From JAGLQA01 sp023135565 (GTDB lineage: Bacteria > Acidobacteriota > Aminicenantia > UBA2199): a stretch of DNA of 24,933 bases. Location: positions 1-24,933 of the forward strand of contig DAOWCY010000103.1 of NCBI GenBank assembly GCA_030639305.1, given 5' to 3'. Numbering within the stretch: the first letter of the stretch is position 1; every line of letters begins with the position of its first letter. The notes below the pieces were generated by a model that made no database searches, was not told the origin of the DNA, and saw only the letters and a program-made list of their open reading frames with translations. The translations under genes were made by a program, and so were the position numbers. Of this stretch, positions 1 to 7,791 are shown piece after piece.

Positions 1-747
1 CAAGGTTTTGGTTACCAGGATCGAGAAAATCGAATCCCGGTCATAAATCATGTATTTAGGTCGCTCGACCAAAGAAAAAACCGAACGTAACTGCTTTTTT
101 ACCCATTCCTCTGTTGGATTAAACGTAACATTAAAATGAATTATTTTTCGCCTATCGTGATGAATAATAAAGAAACAATAAAGCTGCCGGAAAAAAAACG
201 TGGGCACAGTAAAAAAATCCATTGCCATAATTCCTTTCCTGTGATTATTTAAAAAAGTCATCCATTTTTTGATCTTATCGCCCGATGGTTCCCGCTTCGG
301 CAAATACCGGGAAACCGTTCGTTCCGAAACCCGGAAACCCAACTTTAACAACTCGCCGTGAATCCGCGGCGCTCTCCAGGTGGGATTTTCATTCGCCAAT
401 TTATAAATTAAATCCCTTATCTCTTTGTCGATCTTATGTTTATCTTTTACTTTTCCTTTGCCTCTATCCGAAATATATTTCCAGTAGAGTCTGAAACCTT
501 TACGATGCCATCCGGCAACGGTTTCCGGATTAACAAAAAGTAAAGCGCTCTGCCATCTATGCCAACACATTCTAAGTAATACCCATAAAATACGATCTAA
601 CCGGGATAGTTTCGGCCTGGGATTCTTTTTCTTAAACGCAGCCAATTGTTGGCGCAGGGCAAAGTTTTCCAAAGTTAGGTCAATTTTCGGGTTAAGGACT
701 GAGTGCATAGATTGTAAAAGAGCCATAAACCTTGAAAAGAACATCAT
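1..747 (-). CDS. DDE integrase-core (rve) transposase, 3' end outside window
   Basis: The minus strand is open from an ATG at 747 to the window edge (249 codons, no stop), so the gene is partial. The N-terminal part (about residues 20-150) is helix-turn-helix-like, with the stretches ENFALRQQL, ETVAGWHRKGFRLYWK and PRIHGELLKLGFRVS that are typical of the common 'integrase core domain' transposases of the IS3/IS481-like superfamily. The catalytic core begins at MAMDFFTVPT (Asp177) and continues through IHHDRRKIIHFNVT to YDRDS (Asp236/Asp238). The third acidic residue would lie beyond the edge. A GGAG 7 bases before the ATG supports this start. It would cut and join the ends of its own insertion sequence. 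The exact IS family is not determined, and the terminal repeats were not identified. Confidence 0.88.
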   Translation of the reverse strand, partial: MMFFSRFMALLQSMHSVLNPKIDLTLENFALRQQLAAFKKKNPRPKLSRLDRILWVLLRMCWHRWQSALLFVNPETVAGWHRKGFRLYWKYISDRGKGKVKDKHKIDKEIRDLIYKLANENPTWRAPRIHGELLKLGFRVSERTVSRYLPKREPSGDKIKKWMTFLNNHRKGIMAMDFFTVPTFFFRQLYCFFIIHHDRRKIIHFNVTFNPTEEWVKKQLRSVFSLVERPKYMIYDRDSIFSILVTKTL

Positions 748-990
748 TACTTACTCCAAAATTTATTTACTGCATATGGTAGCATAATATTGCATGATTT
801 TAAAGGCAAAAAATGGTAACTATTCAGTCCTGATGGTCCCGTGAAAAGTCTTTTTTGAGCAAGACCCGATCTTGAAAACCGTTTGTTATCAGCAGTCTTC
901 ATTTTTAGATTCTTCTTTTTTTGACTTTTTACGACATCATCAGTCCTAAAAAAAATGAGGTATTCTCTGTCATTACTGAGGGCTATTTTT

Positions 991-1020
991 ACCACGAAGT
1001 TCACGAAAGGCGCGAAGGGG
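991..1020. repeat. CACGAA-type degenerate short repeat
   Basis: The stretch reads accacgaagttcacgaaagg followed by cgcgaagg, so (C)ACGAA/GCGAA recurs three times at a spacing of about 10 bases. Similar 'accacgaag-nacacgaag' strings are a known curiosity of intergenic DNA in many environmental bacterial genomes. Their function is unknown. Only one copy is in this window. Confidence 0.4.
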
Positions 1021-1080
1021 GCACGGGGAGACTATGAGGGGCGCTTTTCATTAAACGAAAATTTTGATAAAACTTTTGTT
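1021..1080. repeat. Palindromic intergenic repeat, copy 1 (downstream of parC)
   Basis: It contains GCACGGGGAGACTATGAGGGGCG, compare CACGGGGAGCCTATGAG at 6006-6021. This is followed by an A/T-rich inverted repeat, AAAATTTTGATAAAACTTTT, related to the AAAGTTT-AATC-AAAACTTT dyad of the array at 17697-18052. It lies directly after the parC stop. Confidence 0.55.
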
Positions 1081-1106
1081 AAGCCTCTGTAGGCCGGGAA
1101 TCCCGG

Positions 1107-3836
1107 TCAGCCGTTCTCAGGGAATTCAAGCCGGCGCTGCCCCTCTTCTTCCGTAACAACACCTTCCGGCTGCTCCTCCACACCGGGAGCGGGAGATATC
1201 TCCTCCTCCTCCTCCTCTTCTACGATCAACGGCTCTATCTCTTCGATACTCTCCACCATAAAAATAGTCAACCTCTTGCCCCGCGCTTTGTAACCTTTGA
1301 CCGCAATAAATTCAAAGGCTTCGATAGTCTCAACAGGCCTCTTTTTATGCTTGCCGCCAAAGCGTACCTCGAAACGGGGATGCTTCTCCCCGGATAAAGC
1401 TATCAATTTCGAGCCGGAAAACTCCCCTATAAAACTGAGCTTGCGGTTGGCTTCCTCCACTTCAAACCGTTTGAGATAGTAAAACTGCTGCTCGCCGTCA
1501 TAAAATACGGCGGTCAATACCCTGCCGGGCCGGTACTTCTCCACCAGGATGGTGTCTAAGTCGAAATGAGTGGATAAATCGAAAGAGTAAGTTCTAAAAT
1601 AACCCGACTTAGTCACTGCCAGTATCATGTCGTCACCGGAAAAATTACCTAAATATTTACCCCGGTCATCGGAGTTGATGCGCTTTACATCCTGATCGAA
1701 GCAGATGTCTAAACCGCCTAAGGTAGATACGCCCTTGTCCTTTAATACCACCCGCTCTACCGCATGACGACTGAGAATGTTGCCCATGGAACCCCTGCCT
1801 TTAATGCCCAACGAACCGAAATCAAATTCAAATTTCAGGTTCCTTAAGCGGGGTTTGGGTCTTAAGTTCACTTTAACTATTTCGGCTTCTCCATTGGGAT
1901 TGGCGGTAAAATAGATGACTTTCGAGCCTTTGCTGCCTTTACTGAGATCATACTCTTTGTCCCGGGTGACACCGGTGACGGAGAAACGCTTCACCAAAAT
2001 ATTGCCGTCCTTACCGTCCTGGTAGATGACATTGTAAACGGTGCGGTCGTCATTTTTGTTGAAGATAGCAATGTGAACGATATCTTTGCCTACAAAAGAT
2101 TTTTCGCTGACTTTTCTCACTATGTACCTGCCGTCTTTCAAAAATACGATGACGTCATCTATGTCGGAACAATCGCACACATACTCATCTTTCTTTAACG
2201 ACGAACCGATAAATCCTTCTTTGTAGTTGGCGTAGAGTTTCCGGGTGGCTGCCGCTACTTTGGTGGCTTCCACTACATGAAGATTCATCATCTCTGTCTT
2301 ACGCTCCTTGCCGGCGCTGTATTTCTCTTTTATGCGCTTGAAATAGTCGATGGTATAAAGGACGATGTTGGTCAGGTTGAATTTAACCTCTTCCATCTCC
2401 GCTTCTAAAGATTTAATATATTCGTCGGCTTTGAAAGAGTCGTATTTAGAAATCCGTTTGATCTTAATTTCAGTCAGGCGCACGATGTCGTCATAGGTTA
2501 CAGGACGCTTTAACAGGCGTTTAAAAGGCTCCAGGCCCCGGTCTATGGTTTCGACGATCGCTTCCCAGGTTTCACACTCTTCTATATCATTGTAAATCCT
2601 GTTTTCGATAAATATTTTTTCTAAAGAAGAACGGTGCCATAAGTCTTCCAATTCCTGCAAACGAATCTCCAACTCCATTTTCAAAAGATCCAGGGTGTGC
2701 TGCGCCGAAAATTTTAAAATATCGGAAACACCCACAAACACGGGCCTGTTATCCTGGATAACACAGCTATTGGGAGAGATAGAAACTTCACAGTCTGTAA
2801 ATGCATATAAGGCGTCTATGGTTTTGTCGGAGGAAACCCCGGTAGGTAAGTGCACCATGATTTCTACGTTTCCGGCGGTGTTGTCGTCGATCTTTTTGAT
2901 TTTGATCTTGCCTTTGTCATTGGCGTTAAGTATCGACTCGATCAGGCTGGAAGTTGTTTTACCGAAAGGCATTTCCTTGATAACCAGGGTTTTATTGTCT
3001 ACTTTCTCTATGCGGGCGCGCACCCTGACTTTGCCGCCCTGCAAGCCGTCGTTGTATCTTGAAAAATCAGCCAGGCCGCCGGTAGCAAAATCGGGCAGGA
3101 TTTCGAATTCCTCACCGCGCAGGTGAGCCACCGCGGCATCTATCAATTCGATAAAATTATGCGGTAAAATCTTCGATGCCAGACCTACGGCGATGCCTTC
3201 AACTCCCTGGGCCAGCAGTAAAGGAAATTTCGCCGGCAGGTGGACCGGTTCTTTATTCCTGCCGTCGTAGGAGAGTTTCCAGCGGGTGGTTTTGGAGTTA
3301 AAAAGCACGTCTAAAGCGAATTTGGAGAGGCGGGCTTCGATATACCTGGAAGCAGCGGCGGGGTCGCCGGTATAGATATTGCCCCAGTTGCCCTGGGTGT
3401 CGATAAGCAGGTCTTTTTGCCCCAAAGAAACCAAAGCGTCGCCGATGGAGGCATCGCCGTGGGGGTGGTACTGCATGGTAAAACCGATAATATTGGCAAC
3501 TTTGTTATAGCGGCCATCGTCCAATTTTTTCATGGCATGCAAAATGCGGCGCTGCACGGGTTTTAAACCGTCGTTTATATAGGGCACCGCCCGTTCCAAT
3601 ATTACATAAGAAGCATAATCTAAAAACCAGTGCTCGTACATGCCGGAAAGGTACCTGACATGCTGAAGTTCTTCTTCCGCCCGGCCGTTTCCGGGTCCCG
3701 GTTCCAATTCCAGGTCATGGTTTGAATCGCCGTTTAATTCTTCCAGCGTTATATAGTTATTGCCCGTACCGGCGCTGCCACCGTTACCATTACTGCCATT
3801 TTTGCTATTGCCGTTATTATTACTGTTCTCGTTCAT
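1107..3836 (-). CDS. parC: DNA topoisomerase IV subunit A (GyrA/ParC family)
   Basis: This is the type IIA topoisomerase breakage-reunion subunit. With ParE it passes one duplex through another to decatenate and relax DNA in the cytoplasm. The protein has 909 residues. Residues 1-58 are an unusual Asn/Gly/Ser-rich and acidic extension. The winged-helix/catalytic region follows: YINDGLKPVQRRIL (86-99), MQYHPHGDASIGDAL (121-135) and AAASRYIEARLS (160-171), with Arg164-Tyr165 as the DNA-linking pair. The C-terminal half resembles the beta-pinwheel domain, and the tail is strongly acidic (IVEEEEEEE onward). The HPHGDASIGDAL and SRYIEARLSKFALDV style is that of Bacteroidota-type ParC rather than E. 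coli GyrA, hence the name; a gyrase A role is less likely. The gene starts 5 bases after the parE stop, so the two are cotranscribed and probably translationally coupled. Confidence 0.93.
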   Translation of the reverse strand: MNENSNNNGNSKNGSNGNGGSAGTGNNYITLEELNGDSNHDLELEPGPGNGRAEEELQHVRYLSGMYEHWFLDYASYVILERAVPYINDGLKPVQRRILHAMKKLDDGRYNKVANIIGFTMQYHPHGDASIGDALVSLGQKDLLIDTQGNWGNIYTGDPAAASRYIEARLSKFALDVLFNSKTTRWKLSYDGRNKEPVHLPAKFPLLLAQGVEGIAVGLASKILPHNFIELIDAAVAHLRGEEFEILPDFATGGLADFSRYNDGLQGGKVRVRARIEKVDNKTLVIKEMPFGKTTSSLIESILNANDKGKIKIKKIDDNTAGNVEIMVHLPTGVSSDKTIDALYAFTDCEVSISPNSCVIQDNRPVFVGVSDILKFSAQHTLDLLKMELEIRLQELEDLWHRSSLEKIFIENRIYNDIEECETWEAIVETIDRGLEPFKRLLKRPVTYDDIVRLTEIKIKRISKYDSFKADEYIKSLEAEMEEVKFNLTNIVLYTIDYFKRIKEKYSAGKERKTEMMNLHVVEATKVAAATRKLYANYKEGFIGSSLKKDEYVCDCSDIDDVIVFLKDGRYIVRKVSEKSFVGKDIVHIAIFNKNDDRTVYNVIYQDGKDGNILVKRFSVTGVTRDKEYDLSKGSKGSKVIYFTANPNGEAEIVKVNLRPKPRLRNLKFEFDFGSLGIKGRGSMGNILSRHAVERVVLKDKGVSTLGGLDICFDQDVKRINSDDRGKYLGNFSGDDMILAVTKSGYFRTYSFDLSTHFDLDTILVEKYRPGRVLTAVFYDGEQQFYYLKRFEVEEANRKLSFIGEFSGSKLIALSGEKHPRFEVRFGGKHKKRPVETIEAFEFIAVKGYKARGKRLTIFMVESIEEIEPLIVEEEEEEEISPAPGVEEQPEGVVTEEEGQRRLEFPENG

Positions 3837-3841
3837 TTGAT

Positions 3842-5776
3842 TTATCCGTTTGCACCGCTTTCCGTCCTGATCTCTTCACCTACCGCCGCCTGGATTTCTT
3901 CCGCGGCCTCTTCTTTTTCTCCGGCCTCTTTCCCGGCCTCTTCCCCGACTTCGTCTTCTTCCATGCGCAAGTTCTCGATAATGAATTCCTGGCGTTTGGG
4001 GGTGTTTTTGCCCATATAAAATTCCAACATCTTACCTACCGAATTTTCCCGCCTCATAATCACCGGTTCCAAGCGCATATCTTTGCCGATAAAGTGTTTA
4101 AATTCATCGGGGGAGATTTCACCCAGACCTTTAAAACGGGTAATTTCCGGGTTTTTGCCGCAGGCTGCGACAGCTTCGGCTCTCTCCGTTTTGGAGTAGC
4201 AGTAGAAAGTCTTTTTTTTATTTCTCACCCTGAAAAGCGGGGTCTGCAAGATGTAGAGATGGCGGTGCTTGATCATCTCGGGGAAAAACCTCAGGAAAAA
4301 AGTAATCAGCAGTAAGCGGATATGCATGCCGTCCACATCGGCGTCCGTGGCGATGACCACATTTTTGTAACGCAGGTTATCTAAGTCTTCTTCGATATTC
4401 AGCGCCGCTTGCAGCAGGTTGAACTCTTCGTTCTGGTAGACGATTTTTTTGGTCAGGTTGAAGGTGTTTAAGGGTTTGCCTTTTAAACTGAAAACCGCCT
4501 GGGTGTTCACGTCCCTGGATTTGGTGATAGACCCGCTGGCCGAATCTCCTTCGGTAATAAATATGGTGCTCTCATGACGCCGGTCGTTTTTAGAATTGTA
4601 ATGAATCTTACAGTCCCGCAGTTTTTTATTGTGCAGGCTTACTTTTTTAGCCCGTTCCCTGGCCAGTTTTTTGATACCGGCCATGGCTTTGCGTTCCCTT
4701 TCCGAAGACTGGATTTTATTCAACAGCAGTTCGGCGGTTTCCGGGTGTTTGTGCAGGTAGTTATCTAAGTTCTTTTTGACAAAATCCAGGATAAAATTGC
4801 GCACAGTCGGTGCTCCCGGCCCCATATCTTTGGAACCTAACCGGGTTTTGGTCTGGGACTCGAAAACCGGCTCTTCCACTTTGATGCTGACTGCAGCGAT
4901 GATGGAAGCTCGGATATCCTGGATATCGTAATCTTTTTTATAGAATTCGCGGATGGTTTTGACTAAAGCTTCCCTGAAAGCCTGTTGGTGAGTGCCGCCC
5001 TGGGTGGTATGCTGGCCGTTGACAAAGGAGTAATACTCTTCGCCGTATTGGATGCCGTGGGTCAGGGCGACCTCCATATCCTCGCCTTTCAGGTGGATGA
5101 CGGGGTACAGGCCTTCGGTGCTCATATTGGCTTGCAGCAGGTCTAACAGGCCGTTTTTGGAATAATATTTCTTGCCGTTAAAATTAATGATCAGCCCGGC
5201 ATTCAGGTAGACATAATTCTGCACCTGGGCTTCCACATGTTCCGACAGGTAGTGGAAATCCCGGAAAAGCTCTTTATCCGGGGTAAAAGAGACAACTGTG
5301 CCGTTGGGTTTTTCTGTTTTTTTTATTTTATGGTCTTTTAGTATTTCGCCCCGTTGGTATTCCACGGCTTTCGCCTGGTTTTCCCGCACCGCTTTGATCA
5401 AAAAATAATTGGAGAGCGCATTGACTGCTTTGATGCCGATGCCGTTGAGACCCACGCATTTTTTAAAGACCTTGGAATCGTATTTAGCGCCGGTGTTCAT
5501 TTTAGAGGAAACGTCCACCACTTTTCCCAGGGGCACGCCGCGGCCATAGTCGCGTACTTTGACGGTTTTATCGGCAATAGTGACATCTATTTTTTTACCG
5601 TGGCCCATCATAAATTCGTCTACTGCGTTGTCGAGCACCTCTTTCAGCAGGACATAGATACCGTCGTCGTGGGCGGAACCGTCGCCTAATTTGCCGATGT
5701 ACATGCCCGGACGTTTCCTGATATGGTCTTTCCAGTCTAAGGTTACAATACTATCTTCTGTATATTTTTCACTCAT
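3842..5776 (-). CDS. parE: DNA topoisomerase IV subunit B (GyrB/ParE family)
   Basis: ATPase subunit partnering the downstream ParC. Numbered from the chosen ATG, it has 644 residues. The GHKL ATP-binding fold shows RPGMYIGKLGDG (22-33), KEVLDNAVDEF (45-55, with Glu46 and Asn50 as the catalytic base and Mg-binding positions), DYGRGVPLG (76-84) and VGLNGIGIKAVNAL (108-121). The Toprim domain shows ITEGDSASG (407-415, Glu409), ATDADVDG (476-483, Asp478/Asp480) and RFKGLGEISPDEF (547-559). The GKLGDGSAHDDGIYVLLKE stretch is the Bacteroidota/Acidobacteriota-type version. The reading frame extends to a TTG at 5818, but that lies about 7 bases after the predicted transcript start. The ATG at 5776 aligns with the family N-terminus (MSEKYTEDSI) and has AAGGA upstream, though at long spacing. 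The C-terminal tail is Glu/Ala-rich. Confidence 0.93.
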   Translation of the reverse strand: MSEKYTEDSIVTLDWKDHIRKRPGMYIGKLGDGSAHDDGIYVLLKEVLDNAVDEFMMGHGKKIDVTIADKTVKVRDYGRGVPLGKVVDVSSKMNTGAKYDSKVFKKCVGLNGIGIKAVNALSNYFLIKAVRENQAKAVEYQRGEILKDHKIKKTEKPNGTVVSFTPDKELFRDFHYLSEHVEAQVQNYVYLNAGLIINFNGKKYYSKNGLLDLLQANMSTEGLYPVIHLKGEDMEVALTHGIQYGEEYYSFVNGQHTTQGGTHQQAFREALVKTIREFYKKDYDIQDIRASIIAAVSIKVEEPVFESQTKTRLGSKDMGPGAPTVRNFILDFVKKNLDNYLHKHPETAELLLNKIQSSERERKAMAGIKKLARERAKKVSLHNKKLRDCKIHYNSKNDRRHESTIFITEGDSASGSITKSRDVNTQAVFSLKGKPLNTFNLTKKIVYQNEEFNLLQAALNIEEDLDNLRYKNVVIATDADVDGMHIRLLLITFFLRFFPEMIKHRHLYILQTPLFRVRNKKKTFYCYSKTERAEAVAACGKNPEITRFKGLGEISPDEFKHFIGKDMRLEPVIMRRENSVGKMLEFYMGKNTPKRQEFIIENLRMEEDEVGEEAGKEAGEKEEAAEEIQAAVGEEIRTESGANG

Positions 5777-5831
5777 TTGAATTATAAAGTCCTTTTTGTA
5801 AAATTTTATCTCATTCAAAAATCTAATCTAT

Positions 5832-5860
5832 ATTTTATTAGAAATCGAGCTACTTTTCAA
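5832..5860 (-). promoter_or_regulatory. Predicted sigma70-type promoter of parE-parC
   Basis: Reading the minus strand: TTGAAA (5860-5855), a 17-base spacer, TAAAAT (5837-5832). This predicts a start of transcription near 5825 and a leader of about 50 bases before the parE ATG. No other promoter was noticed between parE and parC, consistent with one operon. Confidence 0.6.
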
Positions 5861-5887
5861 GATGCAATAGGACAAAAAATAAAATTT

Positions 5888-6178
5888 CCCCCCACGGCGT
5901 GGGGAGCCTATAAGGGGCTGCCTTAACGCTGTATCATTAGAATATCACTTTTCCCGCTGTCGGTCAGACAGTCTCAGCTAATCGCTTGTAGGCCCCAAGA
6001 CGCGGCACGGGGAGCCTATGAGCTGCTTCGCAGCAACGGTGTTAAGAATGATTCTCGTTAATCAAAAGTTTTGTTCAAACTTTTTCAAAGGTGCGGTGTG
6101 CCGCGGCCCCCAACAACGATTCAATGGGGGCGTCACCCGGCAGGGACTACCCTCCCCACGTGGTGGGGCCGCCGGAGG
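5888..6178. repeat. Mosaic of palindromic intergenic repeats (parE / racemase interval)
   Basis: Four modules can be seen. (a) CCCCAC-GGC-GTGGGG, then AGCCTATAAGGGGCTG (5890-5920). (b) GCCCC..GGCACGGGGAGCCTATGAG followed by the hairpin GCTGCTTCGCAGC (5991-6034). (c) An A/T dyad, AAAAGTTTTGTTCAAACTTTTT, followed by GTGCGGTGTGCCGCGG (6060-6110). (d) A 40-base unit with GGCAGGGACTACCCTCCCC and ACGTGGTGGGGCCGCCGG (6139-6178). Unit (d) recurs nearly unchanged at 7103-7143 and, inverted, at 10644-10683. The interval holds no convincing gene. Confidence 0.75.
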
Positions 6179-6204
6179 TTTGATTTCTGTATATAAACGA
6201 TGTA

Positions 6205-6213
6205 TGCTATACT
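6205..6213 (+). promoter_or_regulatory. Possible extended -10 promoter of the racemase gene
   Basis: The sequence TGCTATACT fits an extended -10 element (TGnTATAAT-like). The best -35-like hexamer, TTGATT at 6180-6185, is 22 bases away, too far for a standard spacer, so the extended -10 would have to carry the promoter. The predicted start near 6220 falls just before the AGGAGG ribosome-binding site. Confidence 0.4.
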
Positions 6214-6230
6214 ATTAATAGGAGGTCTTA

Positions 6231-6923
6231 ATGAAAACCATCGGCTTGTTAGGCGGAATGACTTGCGAATCTTCCGCTGAGTACTACCGCATTATCAACG
6301 AACTAACCAGGGAAAGATTAGACGGCATCCATTCCGCGCCCAGTGTGATGATCTCCGTGGATTTTGCCCGGATCGAACCTTTGATGGAGGCGGGCAAATG
6401 GGACAAGGTTTTAGCAGCGCTGGTCAAAGAAGCCCAAAATATCGAGAAAGCCGGGGCTGATTTTTTAGTGATTTGTACTAATACCATGCACAAGCTGGCG
6501 GATGGTATCCGGGAAAAGATATCTATCCCCATACTAAATCTCATCGACATCACGGCTGCACAGGTCAAAACCCAGGGTATTCGTACTGTGGGGCTTTTGG
6601 GAACCCGCTTCACCATGAAAGAAGATTTTTATAAAGACCGTTTGCAGCAAAAGCACGGGCTGGAGGTTTTGATCCCCGGGGAAGAAGAGATGCAGGCCAT
6701 CCACCGGGTAATTATGGACGAGTTATCTATCGGTGAGATCAAAGAATCTTCCAAAAAAGTTTACTGGCAGATTATTTTGCGTTTAGTGGAAAAGGGCGCG
6801 CAGGGGATCATTTTAGGTTGTACTGAGATACCGTTGTTAGTGAAGCAGGAAGAAGGTGATATTCCTTTATTTGATACCACATATCTTCATGTAGCGGCGG
6901 CGGTAGAGTATGCGCTGAAATAG
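6231..6923 (+). CDS. Aspartate/glutamate racemase family protein
   Basis: A cofactor-independent amino-acid racemase of the Asp/Glu racemase superfamily (YgeA/RacX-like), 230 residues, cytoplasmic. Two half-domains each carry a catalytic cysteine: ICTNTMH (Cys82) and LGCTEIPLL (Cys197). The N-terminus MKTIGLLGGMTCESSAEYY is the classical family signature. Such enzymes interconvert L- and D-amino acids (aspartate, or broad specificity) for wall, signalling or metabolic use; the substrate cannot be read from the sequence. A strong AGGAGG precedes the ATG by 7 bases. The gene is monocistronic, with repeats on both sides and its own terminator. There is no positional link to the D-amino-acid-making NRPS about 11 kb away. 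Confidence 0.9.
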   Translation: MKTIGLLGGMTCESSAEYYRIINELTRERLDGIHSAPSVMISVDFARIEPLMEAGKWDKVLAALVKEAQNIEKAGADFLVICTNTMHKLADGIREKISIPILNLIDITAAQVKTQGIRTVGLLGTRFTMKEDFYKDRLQQKHGLEVLIPGEEEMQAIHRVIMDELSIGEIKESSKKVYWQIILRLVEKGAQGIILGCTEIPLLVKQEEGDIPLFDTTYLHVAAAVEYALK

Positions 6924-6924
6924 C

Positions 6925-6957
6925 AAAGCCTGCCTCCGGCGGGCAGGGGGCTTTTTT
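6925..6957 (+). terminator. Rho-independent terminator of the racemase gene
   Basis: AAAGCCTGCC, the loop region TCCGGCG, then GGCAGGGGGCTTT form a stem with outer AAAGCC/GGCTTT and inner TGCC/GGCA pairing, ending in a six-T run. It begins one base after the stop codon. Confidence 0.8.
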
Positions 6958-6960
6958 GAA

Positions 6961-7143
6961 ATGTGCGGTGTGCCGCACCCACGCCAGTGGGTACCCCCTG
7001 CACCCCCAAAAAACTTTTGTTTAGCTCCTTCGGGGCAGGTCCGCGTTTTTGCTTCAAAATAATCAAAAGTTTTGTTCAAACTTTTACAAAAGTTTGGCCC
7101 CCGGCAGGGATTACCCTCCCCACGTGGTGGGGCCGGCGGAGGC
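6961..7143. repeat. Mosaic of palindromic intergenic repeats (racemase / idi interval)
   Basis: It contains TGTGCGGTGTGCCGCACCC (compare 6090-6106), the short dyad CCCACGCCAGTGGG, an A/T dyad AAAAGTTTTGTTCAAACTTTTAC, and the 40-base unit GGCAGGGATTACCCTCCCC plus ACGTGGTGGGGCCGGCGG at 7103-7143. The module order A/T dyad, then 40-base unit, matches that at 6060-6178. No coding capacity of note. Confidence 0.75.
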
Positions 7144-7154
7144 ATTTTTTATAA

Positions 7155-7697
7155 TTAAGCTGCCGGTGATGGAACATGCTTGATAGCCAGGTCGAAGGCG
7201 GGTTTAAACCAGGGGGTAAAACGTTCCGGGTGCAGGCGGTATTCTTCTTCGATATCTTCTAAAGACGTCCACCTGACCGTTTCCACTTCAGCGGTATTAA
7301 AAGGAATCTCGTCGGAATCGTAATATCCCACCAGTACGTGGTCTATTTCGTGTTCGATCAGGCCGTTGGCAAAAGCCGCTTCGTATAAAAATGAACCTAC
7401 CCGGGTGAGAGACGTTTCTATGCCCAATTCTTCTTTCAGGCGTCTTCTCCCGGCCTCCAAAACGGTTTCGCCGCTGCGGGGATGACTGCAGCAGGAGTTG
7501 GCCCACAAACCGCCGCAGTGGTATTTATTTTTCTCTCGCTGCTGCAAAAGAAGCTCGCTGCGGTTGTGTTTTTTCCTAAAAAGAAAAATGGAAAAGGCCC
7601 TGTGCAGGAGGCCTTCCCTATGGGCTTTTAATTTTTCTTCCCTACCGGTTTCCCGGTCATTTTCGTTTACTAAGATAACGTATTCTTTTTGTGTCAT
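7155..7697 (-). CDS. idi: Isopentenyl-diphosphate delta-isomerase, type I (Nudix fold)
   Basis: Interconverts isopentenyl and dimethylallyl diphosphate, giving the starter unit for isoprenoids such as quinone tails and undecaprenyl carriers. The protein has 180 residues, the usual length. Motifs: LHRAFSIFLF (31-40), GGLWANSCCSHPRSGE (62-77; Cys70 is the catalytic cysteine of the CxHP-type motif), the Nudix-like helix EAGRRRLKEELG (81-92), and NGLIEHEIDHV (111-121) with Glu115 and Glu117 as the metal/catalytic acids. The frame continues upstream to a TTG at 7736, but that TTG is the first triplet of a perfect TTGACA promoter box, so the ATG at 7697 is the start. A GAAGG lies 5 bases before it, yet the predicted transcript start is only a few bases upstream, so translation may be nearly leaderless. 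Confidence 0.95.
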   Translation of the reverse strand: MTQKEYVILVNENDRETGREEKLKAHREGLLHRAFSIFLFRKKHNRSELLLQQREKNKYHCGGLWANSCCSHPRSGETVLEAGRRRLKEELGIETSLTRVGSFLYEAAFANGLIEHEIDHVLVGYYDSDEIPFNTAEVETVRWTSLEDIEEEYRLHPERFTPWFKPAFDLAIKHVPSPAA

Positions 7698-7707
7698 TCT
7701 GCCTTCG

Positions 7708-7736
7708 AGTATAAAGGAATTGGGGCTGCCTGTCAA
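7708..7736 (-). promoter_or_regulatory. Promoter of idi
   Basis: Minus strand: perfect TTGACA (7736-7731), a 17-base spacer, TATACT (7713-7708). The idi ATG begins 11 bases after the last base of the -10 box, so the 5' leader is predicted to be only about 2-6 bases. Confidence 0.75.
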
Positions 7737-7756
7737 TAAAAAACTTTTTTACCAGG

Positions 7757-7785
7757 TTGACTTTTCAGCTTTTTTAGACTATTAT
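7757..7785 (+). promoter_or_regulatory. Promoter of the coiled-coil membrane protein gene
   Basis: TTGACT (7757-7762), a 17-base spacer, TATTAT (7780-7785). Only six bases separate the -10 box from the ATG at 7792, and there is no Shine-Dalgarno, so a leaderless mRNA is predicted. The promoter is divergent from idi, with the two -35 boxes 20 bases apart. Confidence 0.7.
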
Positions 7786-7791
7786 TTAAGT

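Larger units (their letters stand above)
748..1106. other. Intergenic region between transposase and parC
   Basis: No convincing gene. An 85-codon minus-strand reading frame (1004-747) runs into the transposase start codon but has no recognisable protein features. The stretch should contain the upstream end of the insertion sequence, but no clear terminal inverted repeat could be fixed. It also holds a CACGAA-type repeat (991-1020), a palindromic repeat copy (1021-1080), and a short dyad, CCGGGAATCCCGG (about 1092-1104), just after the parC stop that could help end parC transcripts, although no T-run follows it. Confidence 0.6.

Noticed and set aside
285..494. 69-codon plus-strand ORF
   Set aside because: Antisense to the well-supported transposase reading frame.
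747..1004. 85-codon minus-strand ORF upstream of the transposase
   Set aside because: Low-complexity, no ribosome-binding site, starts inside a CACGAA-type intergenic repeat and ends on the transposase start; most likely the untranslated end of the insertion sequence.
5777..5818. TTG-initiated N-terminal extension of ParE
   Set aside because: It would start about 7 bases after the predicted transcript start, adds residues absent from the family, and the ATG at 5776 matches the usual N-terminus.
6231..6923. The racemase as provider of D-amino acids for the NRPS
   Set aside because: The NRPS has its own epimerase domain, and the two genes are about 11 kb apart with unrelated genes between; no sequence evidence links them.
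7498..7791. N-terminal 98 codons of the long frame containing the coiled-coil gene
   Set aside because: Antisense to idi; a near-consensus promoter lies at 7757-7785, inside this stretch, and the Leu/Phe-rich translation shows no features.
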